A DNA stretch of 64,000 bases, taken from assembly GCF_028502605.1 (NCBI RefSeq), contig NC_079236.1, positions 4,092,001-4,156,000 on the forward strand, given 5' to 3'. Shown piece by piece: positions 22,214-35,287 of this stretch. This DNA is from Trichoderma breve. Its lineage: Eukaryota; Ascomycota; Sordariomycetes; Hypocreales; Hypocreaceae. Each line of letters begins with the position of its first letter. Positions within the stretch are counted from its first letter, which is position 1. The notes under the pieces were generated by a model. It made no database searches. It saw only the letters and a list, made by a program, of their open reading frames with translations, and was not told the origin of the DNA. A program made the translations under genes and the position numbers.

Positions 22214-22229
22214 CGGACCACAATCCCCG
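22214..22229. promoter_or_regulatory. CGG-N10-CCG palindrome
   Basis: CGGACCACAATCCCCG. It differs at only two spacer positions from the reverse complement of the site at 26064-26079. Confidence 0.6.
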
Positions 22230-22624
22230 CCGCCGGAATAGTAGTCCCGTCTCTGGATAAAGGAAGCCAGCACGTGGGTTATTGGCTAACACGAAACCCA
22301 CCGTAAATACATGGGGCAAAGGATGTTCAACTTTCATCATAATCTTGATTTATTGACTTTACAATGTGGCGCTAGGCGCGAGTGCTGGGACAATAGCTAA
22401 TGCCCGAATAGAGACTGGTGTATGACTCTCATGTGCACCAAAAGATATCCGTCTCATTAGCGAACAAGATCTGATGCTGCTTTAAAAAGGCAATAGCTTC
22501 CTGAATCATTAGATAAATTATACGGGAATAGACACAAACCTTTTGGTAACTCTCTAGGCTAGATGATGTAACTCCACCTGTGCGGCTGCAGGGGAAAGTC
22601 GAGAGTTGGGAATTCTTCTGCGTC

Positions 22625-22640
22625 CGGACTCCGGACCCCG
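22625..22640. promoter_or_regulatory. CGG-N10-CCG palindrome
   Basis: CGGACTCCGGACCCCG, about 280 bp before the SDR ATG at 22918. It also contains an internal CGG-N3-CCG. Confidence 0.6.
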
Positions 22641-22917
22641 AATAAATTATACTCTGTTTCTCCGAGTTACGTCTTCGGTATTCTTGAGCAGCTCGTTAGA
22701 ATCCGATATCGATTCAAAAAGCCGGCTATAGAATTACTAATTGTTGCTTTAACCTGAGCTGGTGTCAATCAGCCGATTCTATGGTTAGGCATGTAACAGT
22801 CTTCGGCAGTCTAAATCCGTTGAACCTGGAGCCCAACAGCATTGACATAAAGGCCACCAAATGACATTCTGTTGTTGTTGTTGACTTATTCTCAATCAGG
22901 GATCTGAGTTTATCAAC

Positions 22918-23920
<1,003 letters not shown>

Positions 23921-24394
23921 GTGGTTCTAGAAGGAGAAACCTACAGTCATTATATCTTGAAATAAATCTTCCGTTGTTTATTTGTAACCATATAGTAAGA
24001 CTTGCATACCTCACGAATTGGTGAATTCTGTGTGAGTGATACATTGCGAACTACTTTTCCCACGGGCCTATACATCAACAGTAGAAGACAACGTAATAAT
24101 TTCTAGTTCGTAATACAATAACCTCCATAAAAATGCTATTCTAGGACAAGATGCGCCTTCTTCAAAGCAATGACTCCGACTCGAATCCAGACTTTGAGGG
24201 AGAACTAATAACAGTTGGAGCATGATAACTAATAAGTGTAGCTCTTATTTACTGATGCCACGTCTCTATGCGTAATGGCAATCTATATGGTTGTATTTCT
24301 GATCTGAAGCAATGAAGATGAAAGGCCTAAATCGAGAAAGGCAAGCATACGAAAAGTAAACTTCAGCGAGCATCTATTTAGTGAGTCCTAGACT
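23921..24394. other. intergenic, convergent 3' flanks
   Basis: No gene seen. Confidence 0.45.
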
Positions 24395-25289
24395 CTAGAC
24401 AACTCCCTGGATTAGAACTTTAATGACGTTCTCGTGCCTTTCCCGCACCAACTGAAAAGCATCCTTTGTGTCCTCAAACTTGAATCTGTTTGTGACTAGT
24501 GGTCTCACGTCGATTTTACCACTAGCGACCAGATCAACGGCAGTTGGATAGCAGCCCGTCGTGTAGCGAATCGAGCCACGAATAGTCAGATCACGAATGC
24601 ACGCGACGGTGATCGGAAATTCTACAACCTATTACTGAGTTAGAAACGCTTTGACTTGGGAACATGTCGTGTAGGGAATAAAAGCCTTACCTCTTTGCCC
24701 ATACCTGCTTGCACATACGTGCCCCCTTTCTTTGTCAAGTGAACTCCAGTTGCAATGCAGCTTGCAGCGCCCGTAGCCTCAATCACAACATCCGGACCGT
24801 CTCCGAGGTCGAATTTCTCCTTGATCATTTTTGCCAACTGTTCGTTCCACTCATTGTCAGTCTTAACAGTTGCTGGCTTCTGGGGAGGCAAGAAAACCCC
24901 ATCGGCGCCATAGCTTTTCGCGAAATCCAGTCTTCCCTGGCTGATATCCACTCCAATCACTTTTTTGGCGCCGTAAACTTTCGAGACCTTTTGACAGAGG
25001 ACGCCAATGGGACCACAGCCGAAGACAACAATAGTTTGGTTGGCTCGCACATTGCCTACTTTTGTCATTTGAACGGCACAAGCTACTGGTTCGACCAGAG
25101 CTCCTTGCTCCATATCCATATGATCTGGAAGAGGAATGCAATAGTCTGCCGCGACGATGTAGTATTTAGCGAGAGTACCATCCCATGGTGGGGTAGCAGC
25201 AAAGACTGTGTCGGGGCACAGATTGTAGGAACCAGAGCGGCAGTAATCACAGCTATATAAACCGGTTAGCAAATGCTCCTGGCGTTGAG

Positions 25290-25320
<31 letters not shown>

Positions 25321-25786
25321 AAAAGAAAAGAAAAGCCCATAAGCTTACTGTCGACACGGTACACCAGGTTCGATGGCGACACGGGTTCCAATTTTGAGGT
25401 TTTTGACCGCAGAGCCCACTTCTACAACAGTTCCTGAGCTTTCGTGTCCCAAAATGATGGGCGTAGTCAGGACAAAATCTAGTTTACACATCAGCCCAGG
25501 TAACGGCTTCCATGACTTCGTTCTCAACTTCTCAATCATATATAACTCACCTCCGATTCTGCCGTTGTCATAGTAATGCAAATCCGACCCGCATATCCCG
25601 GTCTGGGCAATATGAACTCGAACATCCCAAGCATCCCTCAGCTTGGGGACTGGTCTCTCTTCAAAATCTGCATCCCCAATTGCTTTCAGTACAAAAGCCG
25701 GATTCTGTCCCTGTGGTGAGCTGTTAGTTTAAGTGAAAGACTGACAGATGTGAAGCGGTTCAGAATCTCACCGTGGTGGTGGCCAT
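24395..25786 (-). CDS. zinc-dependent polyol dehydrogenase (xylitol/sorbitol/arabinitol dehydrogenase-like)
   Basis: Five exons: 25786-25772 (15 nt), 25710-25551, 25478-25349, 25252-24691 and 24628-24395; 366 aa. Motifs in order: CGSDLHYY (catalytic-zinc Cys), GHESSG (zinc His/Glu), four structural-zinc cysteines in CRHCDYCRSGSYNLCP, and the Rossmann GCGPIGVLC. The Asp in VIGVDIS predicts NAD preference. The final EFPITVACIRDLTIRGSIRY is typical of polyol dehydrogenases. The reaction is expected to be polyol plus NAD to ketose, but which polyol is not determined. The intron at 25348-25253 carries a long pyrimidine tract on the coding strand. It diverges from the SDR at 26362 across a promoter with CGG-N11 and CGG-N10 palindromes. 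Confidence 0.9.
25271..25335. repeat. homopurine/homopyrimidine tract inside an intron
   Basis: The plus strand reads an A-run followed by GAAAA repeats (A18 near 25294-25311, then AAAAG units). On the coding strand this is a C/T tract upstream of the acceptor of the dehydrogenase's third intron. Confidence 0.7.
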
Positions 25787-25997
25787 AGCGAAGGGTGACA
25801 GAGCGTTGCAGTATCAATTGCCAGTGATAATCTCAATTCTAGAACGGATGACTAGAGATGAAGGTCTTTATGGGTCTTTATGATAACTACGGTATGTGGT
25901 GTTGAAAGATTATTTACTAATTAATTCCACTGAATGTACTGAAGCAGGTGACGGCGGTCAATAACCATCGGGCAACACATGCCCGGAGCTCCTCTCA

Positions 25998-26014
25998 CGG
26001 ACTTTTGCACCCCG
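25998..26014. promoter_or_regulatory. CGG-N11-CCG Gal4-type palindrome
   Basis: CGGACTTTTGCACCCCG, matching the Gal4 spacing exactly, about 210 bp before the dehydrogenase ATG. Confidence 0.6.
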
Positions 26015-26063
26015 GCGGACTAGCGGGTTTCCCATGTTAGGTAAATCTGGAATTCCGACTCTC

Positions 26064-26079
26064 CGGGGAAAGTGGTCCG
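26064..26079. promoter_or_regulatory. CGG-N10-CCG palindrome
   Basis: CGGGGAAAGTGGTCCG; its reverse complement, CGGACCACTTTCCCCG, is nearly identical to the site at 22214. Confidence 0.6.
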
Positions 26080-26361
26080 ATTGTAATTACTTTTATCTTT
26101 TCGGATGGTGTCCACCGCGATGTCAGCCTCAGGATATGACAGTCGGGGTTTACCTGCCGTGTTTTTATATGAGAATTTACATACAAGAAGCTCCCTCTCA
26201 GATGCCGGAAATATTCGCAGATTAATCTTGTCATCCTATACCATTTATTCCTTCATATCGCCTCCCCATTTGCTCTGAAAGCAAATCTTATAAGTATAGA
26301 AAGGAGAGGCATAACCGAACAAACTACATATTGTAGTGCAGAAGCACTTCAATTCACAATA

Positions 26362-27359
<998 letters not shown>

Positions 27360-27717
27360 ATACTCAGAAGGGAAGATTGAAATGAAGGTGTTTTTACAAT
27401 GCATCAAGTTCTGCTAGATACATGCTGTACAAATGCATCTAGCTAAGGCAGATCGGCTGATGTGGAATGTTGAACTTGGGTTGGAACAGATGTTGATTGG
27501 AGCTAAAACAAAATGTCGGAGTAGTGAGGACGGCAACTCAGACCGAGCAGCTAGCTTTCAACTGATCCATTCGCGAAAACATGGTTGGAGAAATTAGTCA
27601 TATGCAGACATTCGGTTCATAAAATCTGTGATGGTCGATTCTTGCCTAGAATCCATACAAGTTAGCATAGGACTTTGTCAGAGATGGATCAAGACTTCCA
27701 AGGCTACAAGAGGTGAC
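27360..27717. other. intergenic, convergent 3' flanks
   Basis: No gene seen. Confidence 0.45.
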
Positions 27718-30146
27718 CTACAATGCGTTGATATGATCGAGTTGTGCAAAATCAGATCCAAGCTCTGGCCACATCATCGGATATAAGCCCGTCAACTGAT
27801 CCTGCCATGACTCTTGTGTTGGTTCGTTTATTTCTTCTTCATTCGATATATATGATTCGGTCAGAGATGTTACAACACGAAGACACCGACTTGCTGTAGG
27901 ATTGAGCCGCATCATGGATTCTAAAACTCTGATGGATTCGCGAATCTGATCACGCCACGCTCCTGCCATGTCGGACTGCGGATTATTACGAAGACAGACA
28001 ATGGGAATAAGAACTGCTTGAAACAAAAAGTATAGTCCGTACCAGGAAGCCATCATTGTCTGGGAATTATCAAACCAGAAGCTTGAAATGAGTTCGACCG
28101 ATTCCCTTGATGCATCCAGACAACGTTGAAATGCGAGATCGATGCTTTCTGGGTCATCCAAGTTGTCCTGGTCTTGTCCCCACTCTGAGCCCGACATAGC
28201 CCGTCTAACGAGAAATGGACGGTACGCCAGTATGCGCAAGTTGCGATACCGCCATTGAAGCGTAGCATGGCAGAAGGCATATTTGGGAGGCTGAATAGCG
28301 TGCGGCTGAAAATAATGGGGCAGTGAAGCCAGCCATGGGCATATTGATATATCGTCCAGCGTAGTCATTTCCTTCGCTGTTGGAAAAGTGTTCGATATCA
28401 TCCTTTCATAGATGTTGCAGGTAGCCATATGAAAAGAGCACTGGGCTCTTAAATGTGAGTATACCGTGGTTGTATCTGATGGCGGCGGTCTTTGGGTTGT
28501 TGATAATGTAAGATCCTAAATTCTCAGTCACCTGCGCGCATTCCCTGAGAACAACAGTAATACTCACAGTGTCGTGAACATTTATAGGCAGTTCAACGTC
28601 GACTCCACTTTGTGGGAAATCGAACGGCCTGGAGAAAGTAATGATGCTTCCCACATCAAATACATACAAACACCACCAAACTCTGCGTCTCATCTCTACA
28701 ACTAGAGGGTTTAGTTGCCAGGCCGAGAACTCCTTATGGAGGCCAATTCCCATAGCTATACGTCGTGCCAATCCGTAGTAATTGTAACTCGAGTTTGGTT
28801 TGTTTCCCATTTGTGCATAGTTCGACATTAACGTCAAAGCCTGAACCAGGACTAGGTTGCCAGTTTCCAACATATCAATCGAAAACCTCGCCTTTGCTGC
28901 CTCAAAGAGTCCAGTATGAACATCCGACCGTTGCGTAGCAGTAGACCATGCCCCTAGAGCCGCTACAACATACAACAGAACCTGCCAAGCATTTCCGCTG
29001 GGTCGCGGTATTATTTCCATGAATTGAGCTCGAAATGTTGCCTCATGTACTATGGGATATGAGCGATGGTAGAGCGAAAAGTAGTCGTCGATATAACCGT
29101 CCAATGCAGACAGGGAGGTGAGGGCGAATGGTATTGTGGATACCCTTGGGCTTGTTGTCCCAGAACGATGGCTATTGTTGCCTACGGTGATGCGCAAAAG
29201 TGCAGCCCCCGAAGCAACGCCTTCAATAAGTTAGTGTTTGTCTGCATTGAAGAATAATAACCAGGGTTCGGAGAGAGGGCTATACCAAGATAACCGCTGC
29301 CATCTACATCGCTGGTCAAATTTCCCATTCCATCAACAAACTTTTGTCCGCCCGGTTGGCCACTTCGTTCATCCCATTCAAAACTCCCCGATGTTGGGGG
29401 CGTTTCGAGGGAAATCATGATATCTCTATTAGACCTCGACAGTCTATCAGTGCATGGTGTATGTAAGTTATGATGATTTGGACTCGCTGTATGAGCAATC
29501 ACGGTGCAGTACTCCGTCTCCGGCTGCTGTGCATCTCTGGAGCGGGATGGACCAAAGTATTCTTGAAGAGATGTATTCTGCTGAGGGACGGCTACATCTG
29601 CCTCTTTGTGTCTCTGATACTCTGTGGATTGAGAGGGAGGTGGAGATGATGTTGCTGGCTCCTTGTCCAGTATATTGACTTCAGGGAGCGACATTGAAGA
29701 TCGGTTGGTGTTCTCGCGACTTTGGCGTGATTGCAATTCTTTCAGCAACACTTTTGCTCTGGAAAGTTCTTCTTCGACTTGTGTCAGATGCCTGCGAGGT
29801 AATCAGTAAAGCACCTGTCCTAGATAGATAAATATGGAGCCGATCATACCTCCTCGTTAACGGCGTCTTGCCCGGCCTTTCGTAGTTACATACCCTGCGG
29901 TATTTCTGACATGAAGAACAACGAGGAAGCAGCCTATCACACTTCAGACGCGCAACGCCTATCATTAAGCTGCTCAGACGTCCTCGGGATATGGATCTCT
30001 ACCTTGGATTTCTTTCTGCTGCATTCTTGACAAGCTCTCCGAGCAAAAGCTCCACCTTGCCCGGATTCCTCCGTTTGACCCGGCTGCATTTTTAGCGAAT
30101 TGTAAGATGCTTGTGGTGATGTAAGGGATCTGCGAATACTTAACAT
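27718..30146 (-). CDS. Gal4-like Zn2Cys6 transcription factor
   Basis: Five exons: 30146-30003, 29941-29850, 29791-29262, 29220-28568 and 28515-27718; 738 aa. The zinc cluster spans the first intron: ACQECSRKKSK joined to CDRLLPRCSSCQKYRRVCNY, with C-x2-C-x6-C-x6-C-x2-C-x6-C spacing as in Gal4. The following PLTRRHLTQVEEEL linker and coiled coil also resemble Gal4, supporting dimeric binding to inverted CGG half-sites. The middle homology region (DDYFSLYHRSYPIVHEATF, RRRVWWCLYVFD, CSFHMATCNIYERM) is complete. A plausible but longer reading with no intron at 28567-28516 loses the DLT segment and is rejected. A CGG-N10-CCG site lies about 25-40 bp before the ATG, which suggests autoregulation. 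The alternative start at 30089 would also keep the zinc cluster. Confidence 0.88.
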
Positions 30147-30170
30147 GTAAAACGAATCCAGATCAAAGTT

Positions 30171-30186
30171 CGGACATCCCTTTCCG
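30171..30186. promoter_or_regulatory. CGG-N10-CCG palindrome next to the regulator gene
   Basis: CGGACATCCCTTTCCG, immediately upstream of the Gal4-like gene start; same CGGAC...CCG pattern as the other module sites. Confidence 0.6.
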
Positions 30187-30786
30187 CTTCCTAAGGTCTT
30201 CTTAGGGTGCGTATAAACCTATACGGAGTCCGAAGTCCGGCCGTTGCTGCACAGCCACAAATCATTCCTTTCTCTTATTAGCCACACAAATTTTGTCTTC
30301 CCCGCCATGGTAGGAGAGTAATTGCAGATCCACTACTGCCACTGCCGGTTTACGGGTTTGAGAGACTGAGAGAGTAGTCCGTCTGTCTCACTACCTATTC
30401 ATAAGTCTAAAGGAATTTGGTGTACTGATAATATGCTGGATAATATCTTCCAATTTACTAGTGAACTTCATACTGAATACATATAACGAGTAGGCTCAGA
30501 GCCCATAAGCTCGGACATAATAAGCCCGGAAGGGAGATACAGTCGGAGCTAATGAAGCCATATTATGAATAAGTAGTAGATTCATGGTGCATCAATCAGA
30601 GTTATGTCCCGTCAGGTTTGACATCTTGAATAACGATATTGAATATCGCTTCTTCTATGAAATTACTAAAGGTTATGTATTTATGTATCACTTATACAAA
30701 GAGATTTCGGTCGGATATAGTATTGGGTAGTACGGAGATTTAAAATCCTCACTTTGCAATTCCGTATTTACAGGGTAAGTCTTGAA

Positions 30787-30794
30787 TATATAAG
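30787..30794 (+). promoter_or_regulatory. TATA-like box of the amidohydrolase gene
   Basis: TATATAAG, 115 bp before the chosen ATG. Confidence 0.45.
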
Positions 30795-30908
30795 GAACGC
30801 AATCTATCTCTTCTCACTCTTGTATAGATCTATCTGTACTTCTAATGATAGCAAAAAGACGCAGTCTTCCACTTGGTCTATGTGTCTATTTGCGTTGGCC
30901 CTTTTATA

Positions 30909-32117
30909 ATGTACTTTACACTGCTAGCCGGTGTTTTACTCTTTGCGGGTTTTGGATCTGCATGTTTCCCAAGCGGACACGCGGCCAAATATTTGGTTGG
31001 TTGGGCGCCACCACTTATAAAGCCGGAAATTCGACAAGTTTCCCGCCCAATCCACAACAAAATCGCGATTAACAACGTCAGAATTTTTGATGGCTACGAA
31101 ATCGGCGAACTTACCACGGTCGTTATCGATGGAGATGTTATTGGGACAGACGCCAGCGGTGCGGATTGTGTTGATGGACTTGGAGGTGTTTTGCTCCCAG
31201 GTCTGATTGACAGTCACTGTCACCCCCTCACACTAGAGCATCTCGGACAAATGAGCAGCTACGGCGTCACGACTGCGATAGGCATGGGATGCTCTCCTGA
31301 GCCGGCATGTAATACTTTGCGAAACCAAACCGGCCTCACAGACTTTTACAGTGCCGGGGAAATAGCTACTTCACCAAACAGTACTCACGCGACGCCTCCG
31401 ACGGGTCCTCCAGATCTCATCTCAAATGCAAATCAAGCGCAGGAATGGGTGAATCAAAGAATTGGTAATGGCTCAGACTTTATTAAGCTCATCGCAGAAG
31501 CCAATGGCATGACCCAAGCCGAGCATAACGCTATTGTTTATCAGGCACATCAGGCCGGGAAGCAGAGTACGACACACGCCTCGGATATTGCATCTTATAA
31601 GCAGGCAGTCATATCCAAGACAGATATAATCCAACATTCAGTCAGCGACCTATTGTTACCAGTCGATCTTGTGAAGCAGATCATTGCCAACAACCAAACT
31701 GTTACGCCGACCCTTACTGTTGCTAGAGTCGTGAATGCAAACCCTCTATTCAATCCTTCCGGTAACGGCAGCTTCCACAATGCAACACTCAATGCCAGCA
31801 TAATGCACAAGGCCGGAATACCCATTCTAGTTGGAACAGATTCGAACCTCTTGAATGCAGGAATAAATGTTGCATATGGGTCCTCTGTACATGACGAACT
31901 GGAGAATTTGGTTAGTGCAGGTATGACACCAGCTGAAGTACTGCGGAGCGCTACAGTTCTTCCTGCCCGCCAATTTGGTTTGAATGATCGTGGTATAATT
32001 GCGCCAGGGTTTAGAGCCGATTTACTTCTGATCCAAGGAAACCCATTACAAAATATATCGACTACCAGAAATATTTTGCGAGTTTGGAATGCAGGGCTTG
32101 AGTACACACTGGTATAA
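30909..32117 (+). CDS. secreted imidazolonepropionase-like amidohydrolase
   Basis: Single exon, 402 aa from the ATG at 30909; the open frame extends upstream but only with a TTG start. The first 20 residues (MYFTLLAGVLLFAGFGSACF) form a signal peptide or signal anchor, unusual for this enzyme superfamily. Metal ligands are all visible: HCH at 103-105 (DSHCHP), Lys in DFIKLIAE, His in TTHASD, His in IIQHSV, and Asp in VGTDSN. This predicts a binuclear amidohydrolase with a carboxylated lysine. Family members hydrolyse cyclic amides, peptides such as Xaa-Pro, or mycotoxin esters and amides; the substrate is unknown. Several N-x-S/T sites fit secretion. It diverges from the Gal4-like regulator. 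Confidence 0.85.
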   Translation: MYFTLLAGVLLFAGFGSACFPSGHAAKYLVGWAPPLIKPEIRQVSRPIHNKIAINNVRIFDGYEIGELTTVVIDGDVIGTDASGADCVDGLGGVLLPGLIDSHCHPLTLEHLGQMSSYGVTTAIGMGCSPEPACNTLRNQTGLTDFYSAGEIATSPNSTHATPPTGPPDLISNANQAQEWVNQRIGNGSDFIKLIAEANGMTQAEHNAIVYQAHQAGKQSTTHASDIASYKQAVISKTDIIQHSVSDLLLPVDLVKQIIANNQTVTPTLTVARVVNANPLFNPSGNGSFHNATLNASIMHKAGIPILVGTDSNLLNAGINVAYGSSVHDELENLVSAGMTPAEVLRSATVLPARQFGLNDRGIIAPGFRADLLLIQGNPLQNISTTRNILRVWNAGLEYTLV

Positions 32118-33282
32118 TATCTGTTGTGACCTAACTCTTACGGGCACAAAGACCGGCCGGCAGACTCAGAGCTTAGAGAAATATACTGTTACCACAGCCA
32201 GATCTCATTAGTCGCAATAACTGTCCTACAGTGTAGGCAGCCACGGATGAATAAAAGGCCAACAGATTACTTAAAACACTGAAACATGGAAAACTTGGGA
32301 ATATAAGTTACCGAAGAAAATTGGCACAGTGGGCTTTCCTAGATACACTCGTTTAAATACATTATATAGTGAGTTTTTAATACAGCAATCGAATTGGATC
32401 CAGCTACGTGATGAGGCAACGCGCTTACCCACCTGGCCGCCCACTGGCCTGACAAACAAGCTATCTTGTAACGTTTAGTTATACCGTTAAGCCAATGAAA
32501 CAAAAATCAGGGCATATGATCGCAACTGTGGCATCCATGTCACAGCTGACTAGTTGTAAGCGATTAGTGTTACGAGGAACCAGATTGCGACAAGAGAAAC
32601 GTATAATCAAACCCTACAATAGTCTGTAGTGGTTTATTAATGATCTGAGACCACTATGGGACAACATTTTCCGTTCTCAGAATGTATATACTTATATCTT
32701 TTGTTTTTGGCTCCTGTTGTTTACCTATTGTAATTCACGGCATAGCAAGCAGGTAATTCACTCAAGTGTGGTATTGCTGGGCGCAGTGCATCAAGCACAA
32801 AATAAATCAGCGACTGTTAGTGGACGCTTGGATTAGGAATACACTTACCTTTTCCGTTTGCTAACCGCATTCTAATACACACTTAGTCTAATTAACCCCG
32901 CTTGAAACCCAACACGGCATACTAATTGCTGCAAAAACTACATCAGTAACTGAAGGCATTTTTTAGTAAGAAGCCTTTTTACATGCTACGATTGCTTGTT
33001 TGGTTCCTTTCATTCCAAATCAGGTACATGATATATCCAGCACCAAACGTAATATCGCGTGATATTTAGTTTTGTTTACTAAAATCTTTCCGCCAGTTCC
33101 GCACATAGTAGTAAAGCAATTGATGCAAAAGACAATAGACAATTATGACCTCATTCGCCTGTAGTTATATAATTAGGTTAGAAGTTCCCAAAGTTGCATC
33201 GATGGTGATTGAAAAGACACAGTATCCCAATACAATCATATTGATAAATAGCATTCAGAATTCCACCTAGCCAATTAACATC
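32118..33282. other. intergenic region
   Basis: 1.2 kb without a recognisable gene; AT-rich, with a TATATAAT-like word about 115 bp before the ATG at 33283. Confidence 0.45.
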
Positions 33283-35068
33283 ATGTCACAAACGCAGACA
33301 AAATCAGTTGCCGACGCTCAAATCACTCTTAGCGGAAGAACAAACGGCCTGTTCCCGGCACAACTTCCTCCCGCATATACTAACTTAACAAAGTTAACGC
33401 GTGAGCAGGCCGGACATATCCGCCATATACACAATATTGTTTCCCAAATAGATGGAGAATGGAGATTCATGGGAACGCAAGAGCCTGGCCAGGAATGGTT
33501 AGATGGTTACAGATATCAGCTTGCCACTATGGCGTATGCCATTGCGGCGGCCCAATATCACCGGATGCCGGCTGCTCGATCCGTCTTCAAACCTCTAATG
33601 GACCGAATTATACATAAAATGTTAAGGAGAGAGGTATGGGGATACTGGTTTTTGACATCCCACAGTGGATCTTTGGTAGATCCTGATCTGAAAGAACTAC
33701 GAAAACCATGGGCAGACCCCATATGCAGAGAAAATATCATGGTGAGAAGCATTCTTTGACACCTTTTTTTTTTTGGAAAAAGTCTAACCGCTATAGTATT
33801 CGGGGCATCTGCTGCTCATGACGACACTATATGCCATGCTGTTTGATGACGACAAGTATGAACAGCCTGATAGTCTCGTCTTCAATTGGAACCCTGTGTA
33901 TTGGGGATTCGGTCCCGAGCGCTATAGCTACAACCGTGCAACTCTTCAGGAAGCAATCATCAAGGAGATGGAAGCAAATGGATGGATTGGGGTCTGCTGC
34001 GAGCCAAATATGGTGTTTCTCGCCTGCAACCAGTTTCCCCTGTAAGTGATATGAAAGTGTGAGAAATGAATATTGTAAACTGATTGACAAAGTACCGCTA
34101 TGCGAATCAACGATATCCGCAATAACACGCATGTTGCACAAGAGGTCTTGGGAAAATATAAATCCGCATGGCAGAAAAAAGGGATGATGGGGAAAGATGG
34201 GTTGCTCAGAGATGCTTACCGAATAAAGCAAGACTCTCCAGTCGATGCTCTAGATATTGGGTTTCCGGCTTGGGCCGCTGCTCATATGGCCTGGAATTTC
34301 GAGCAAATGGAAGGTTTATACAACTCAATGGCCCATGGGTATTTGTCCAAGATTGGGAATCGGGTTAACATCAACCCGGACAAAGTCGCCCGGGCAATCA
34401 GGAAGCTGTCGGCTGAGAATCCAAATACAGACGCCGCCGAAATTCACGCCAAAGCACGAGCCTTGACCGCTAAAGAGGCTCATACTTACCCATCCTTTAT
34501 GCATCCAGTTTTCGGCTGGGTTATTGAATGGGCTGCTGAAATTGGCCCCCCTGAGGACCTCAACGGTCTGTTAAAGCATGCTGACCAATTCCTTGGCCCA
34601 AAATGGCTAGATGGCGGCCTGTACTATCCCCGTCACGATGTTCAGTACGATGAGAATGACAACCATGTCTATGTCGAACCGTTTACCGGCAATGCGGGAA
34701 TCGCATATGCGAGACTCACAGTTAAGCGTGGACAGGCGACCATGTGGGATAAACCATGGACCAGGGAGCATGTGGGAACCATGCCATGGATTGACGGCGC
34801 CAGCCTTGAGAGCGGAGTCGACACTTTATCCGGTGTTTGGGATGAGAGAAAAAGTGCAATGTTTGCATCTTTCCGAACTTGGCATGGAGAATCTGCCCGT
34901 ATAAATGCAGTATTCAACATGCTCCCGGTTGGTCACTATGGAATTTACATCAACGGGAACCTTAACAGAGAGAGTCTTATTCAGGCTTCGGGAGAAACCA
35001 TATCCATCAGCTTGGATGTTAACGGAAGCGACACTGATGTTGTGATAGTCAGGCAGTCCATTAACTGA
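33283..35068 (+). CDS. linalool dehydratase/isomerase-like enzyme
   Basis: Three exons: 33283-33741, 33797-34041 and 34093-35068; 559 aa. The first 240 residues match the (alpha,alpha)6-barrel of linalool dehydratase-isomerase known from the bacterium Castellaniella defragrans. Markers are I-D-G-E-W with D57, Y-R-Y-Q-L, Y-S-G-H-L with H157, and the paired cysteines C221 and C230 in CEPNMVFLACNQ. These correspond to the Asp, Tyr, His and two-Cys set that handles the tertiary allylic alcohol. The protein is about 160 aa longer than the bacterial enzyme, with an additional C-terminal region containing YVEPFTGNAGIAYARL. No signal peptide is seen, whereas the bacterial enzyme is periplasmic. The likely chemistry is hydration/dehydration or isomerisation of an isoprenoid or other allylic alcohol; the substrate is unproven. 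Confidence 0.82.
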
Positions 35069-35287
35069 CCTTGTATTTGATAGTTTTAAAAATACTTGGA
35101 GAAGCGTGTTGAATTTTAACTTCAATGGAACGGAAACTTGTGTCATGATAAGCTGAAACAACATAAAGAGCACCTGAATGATTGAAAAAGACATATAGGT
35201 GCTATAGCTCAACAGAGTAAGTAAGAGGTGATGAATGGCTTAGTGTAGGCGATACATAGTCGAAAGGATCTTTGGTAGTTCGATTAA

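Larger units (their letters stand above)
22053..22917. promoter_or_regulatory. divergent promoter of ABM-like and SDR genes
   Basis: No convincing gene; a 63-codon minus-strand frame at 22149-22340 shows no domain. Two CGG-N10-CCG palindromes are listed separately. Confidence 0.55.
25787..26361. promoter_or_regulatory. divergent promoter of polyol dehydrogenase and SDR genes
   Basis: Non-coding. Two palindromes are listed separately, and a TATAAG word lies at about 26289-26294, some 70 bp before the SDR ATG. Confidence 0.6.
30147..30908. other. intergenic promoter region
   Basis: Divergent region between the Gal4-like regulator and the amidohydrolase. Contains the CGG palindrome and the TATA-like box listed separately; no gene. 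Confidence 0.5.

Noticed and set aside
24709..25260. 183-codon plus-strand frame opposite the polyol dehydrogenase
   Set aside because: A shadow of the real minus-strand exon, which carries all zinc and Rossmann motifs.
31595..32107. 170-codon minus-strand frame
   Set aside because: Antisense shadow of the amidohydrolase exon.
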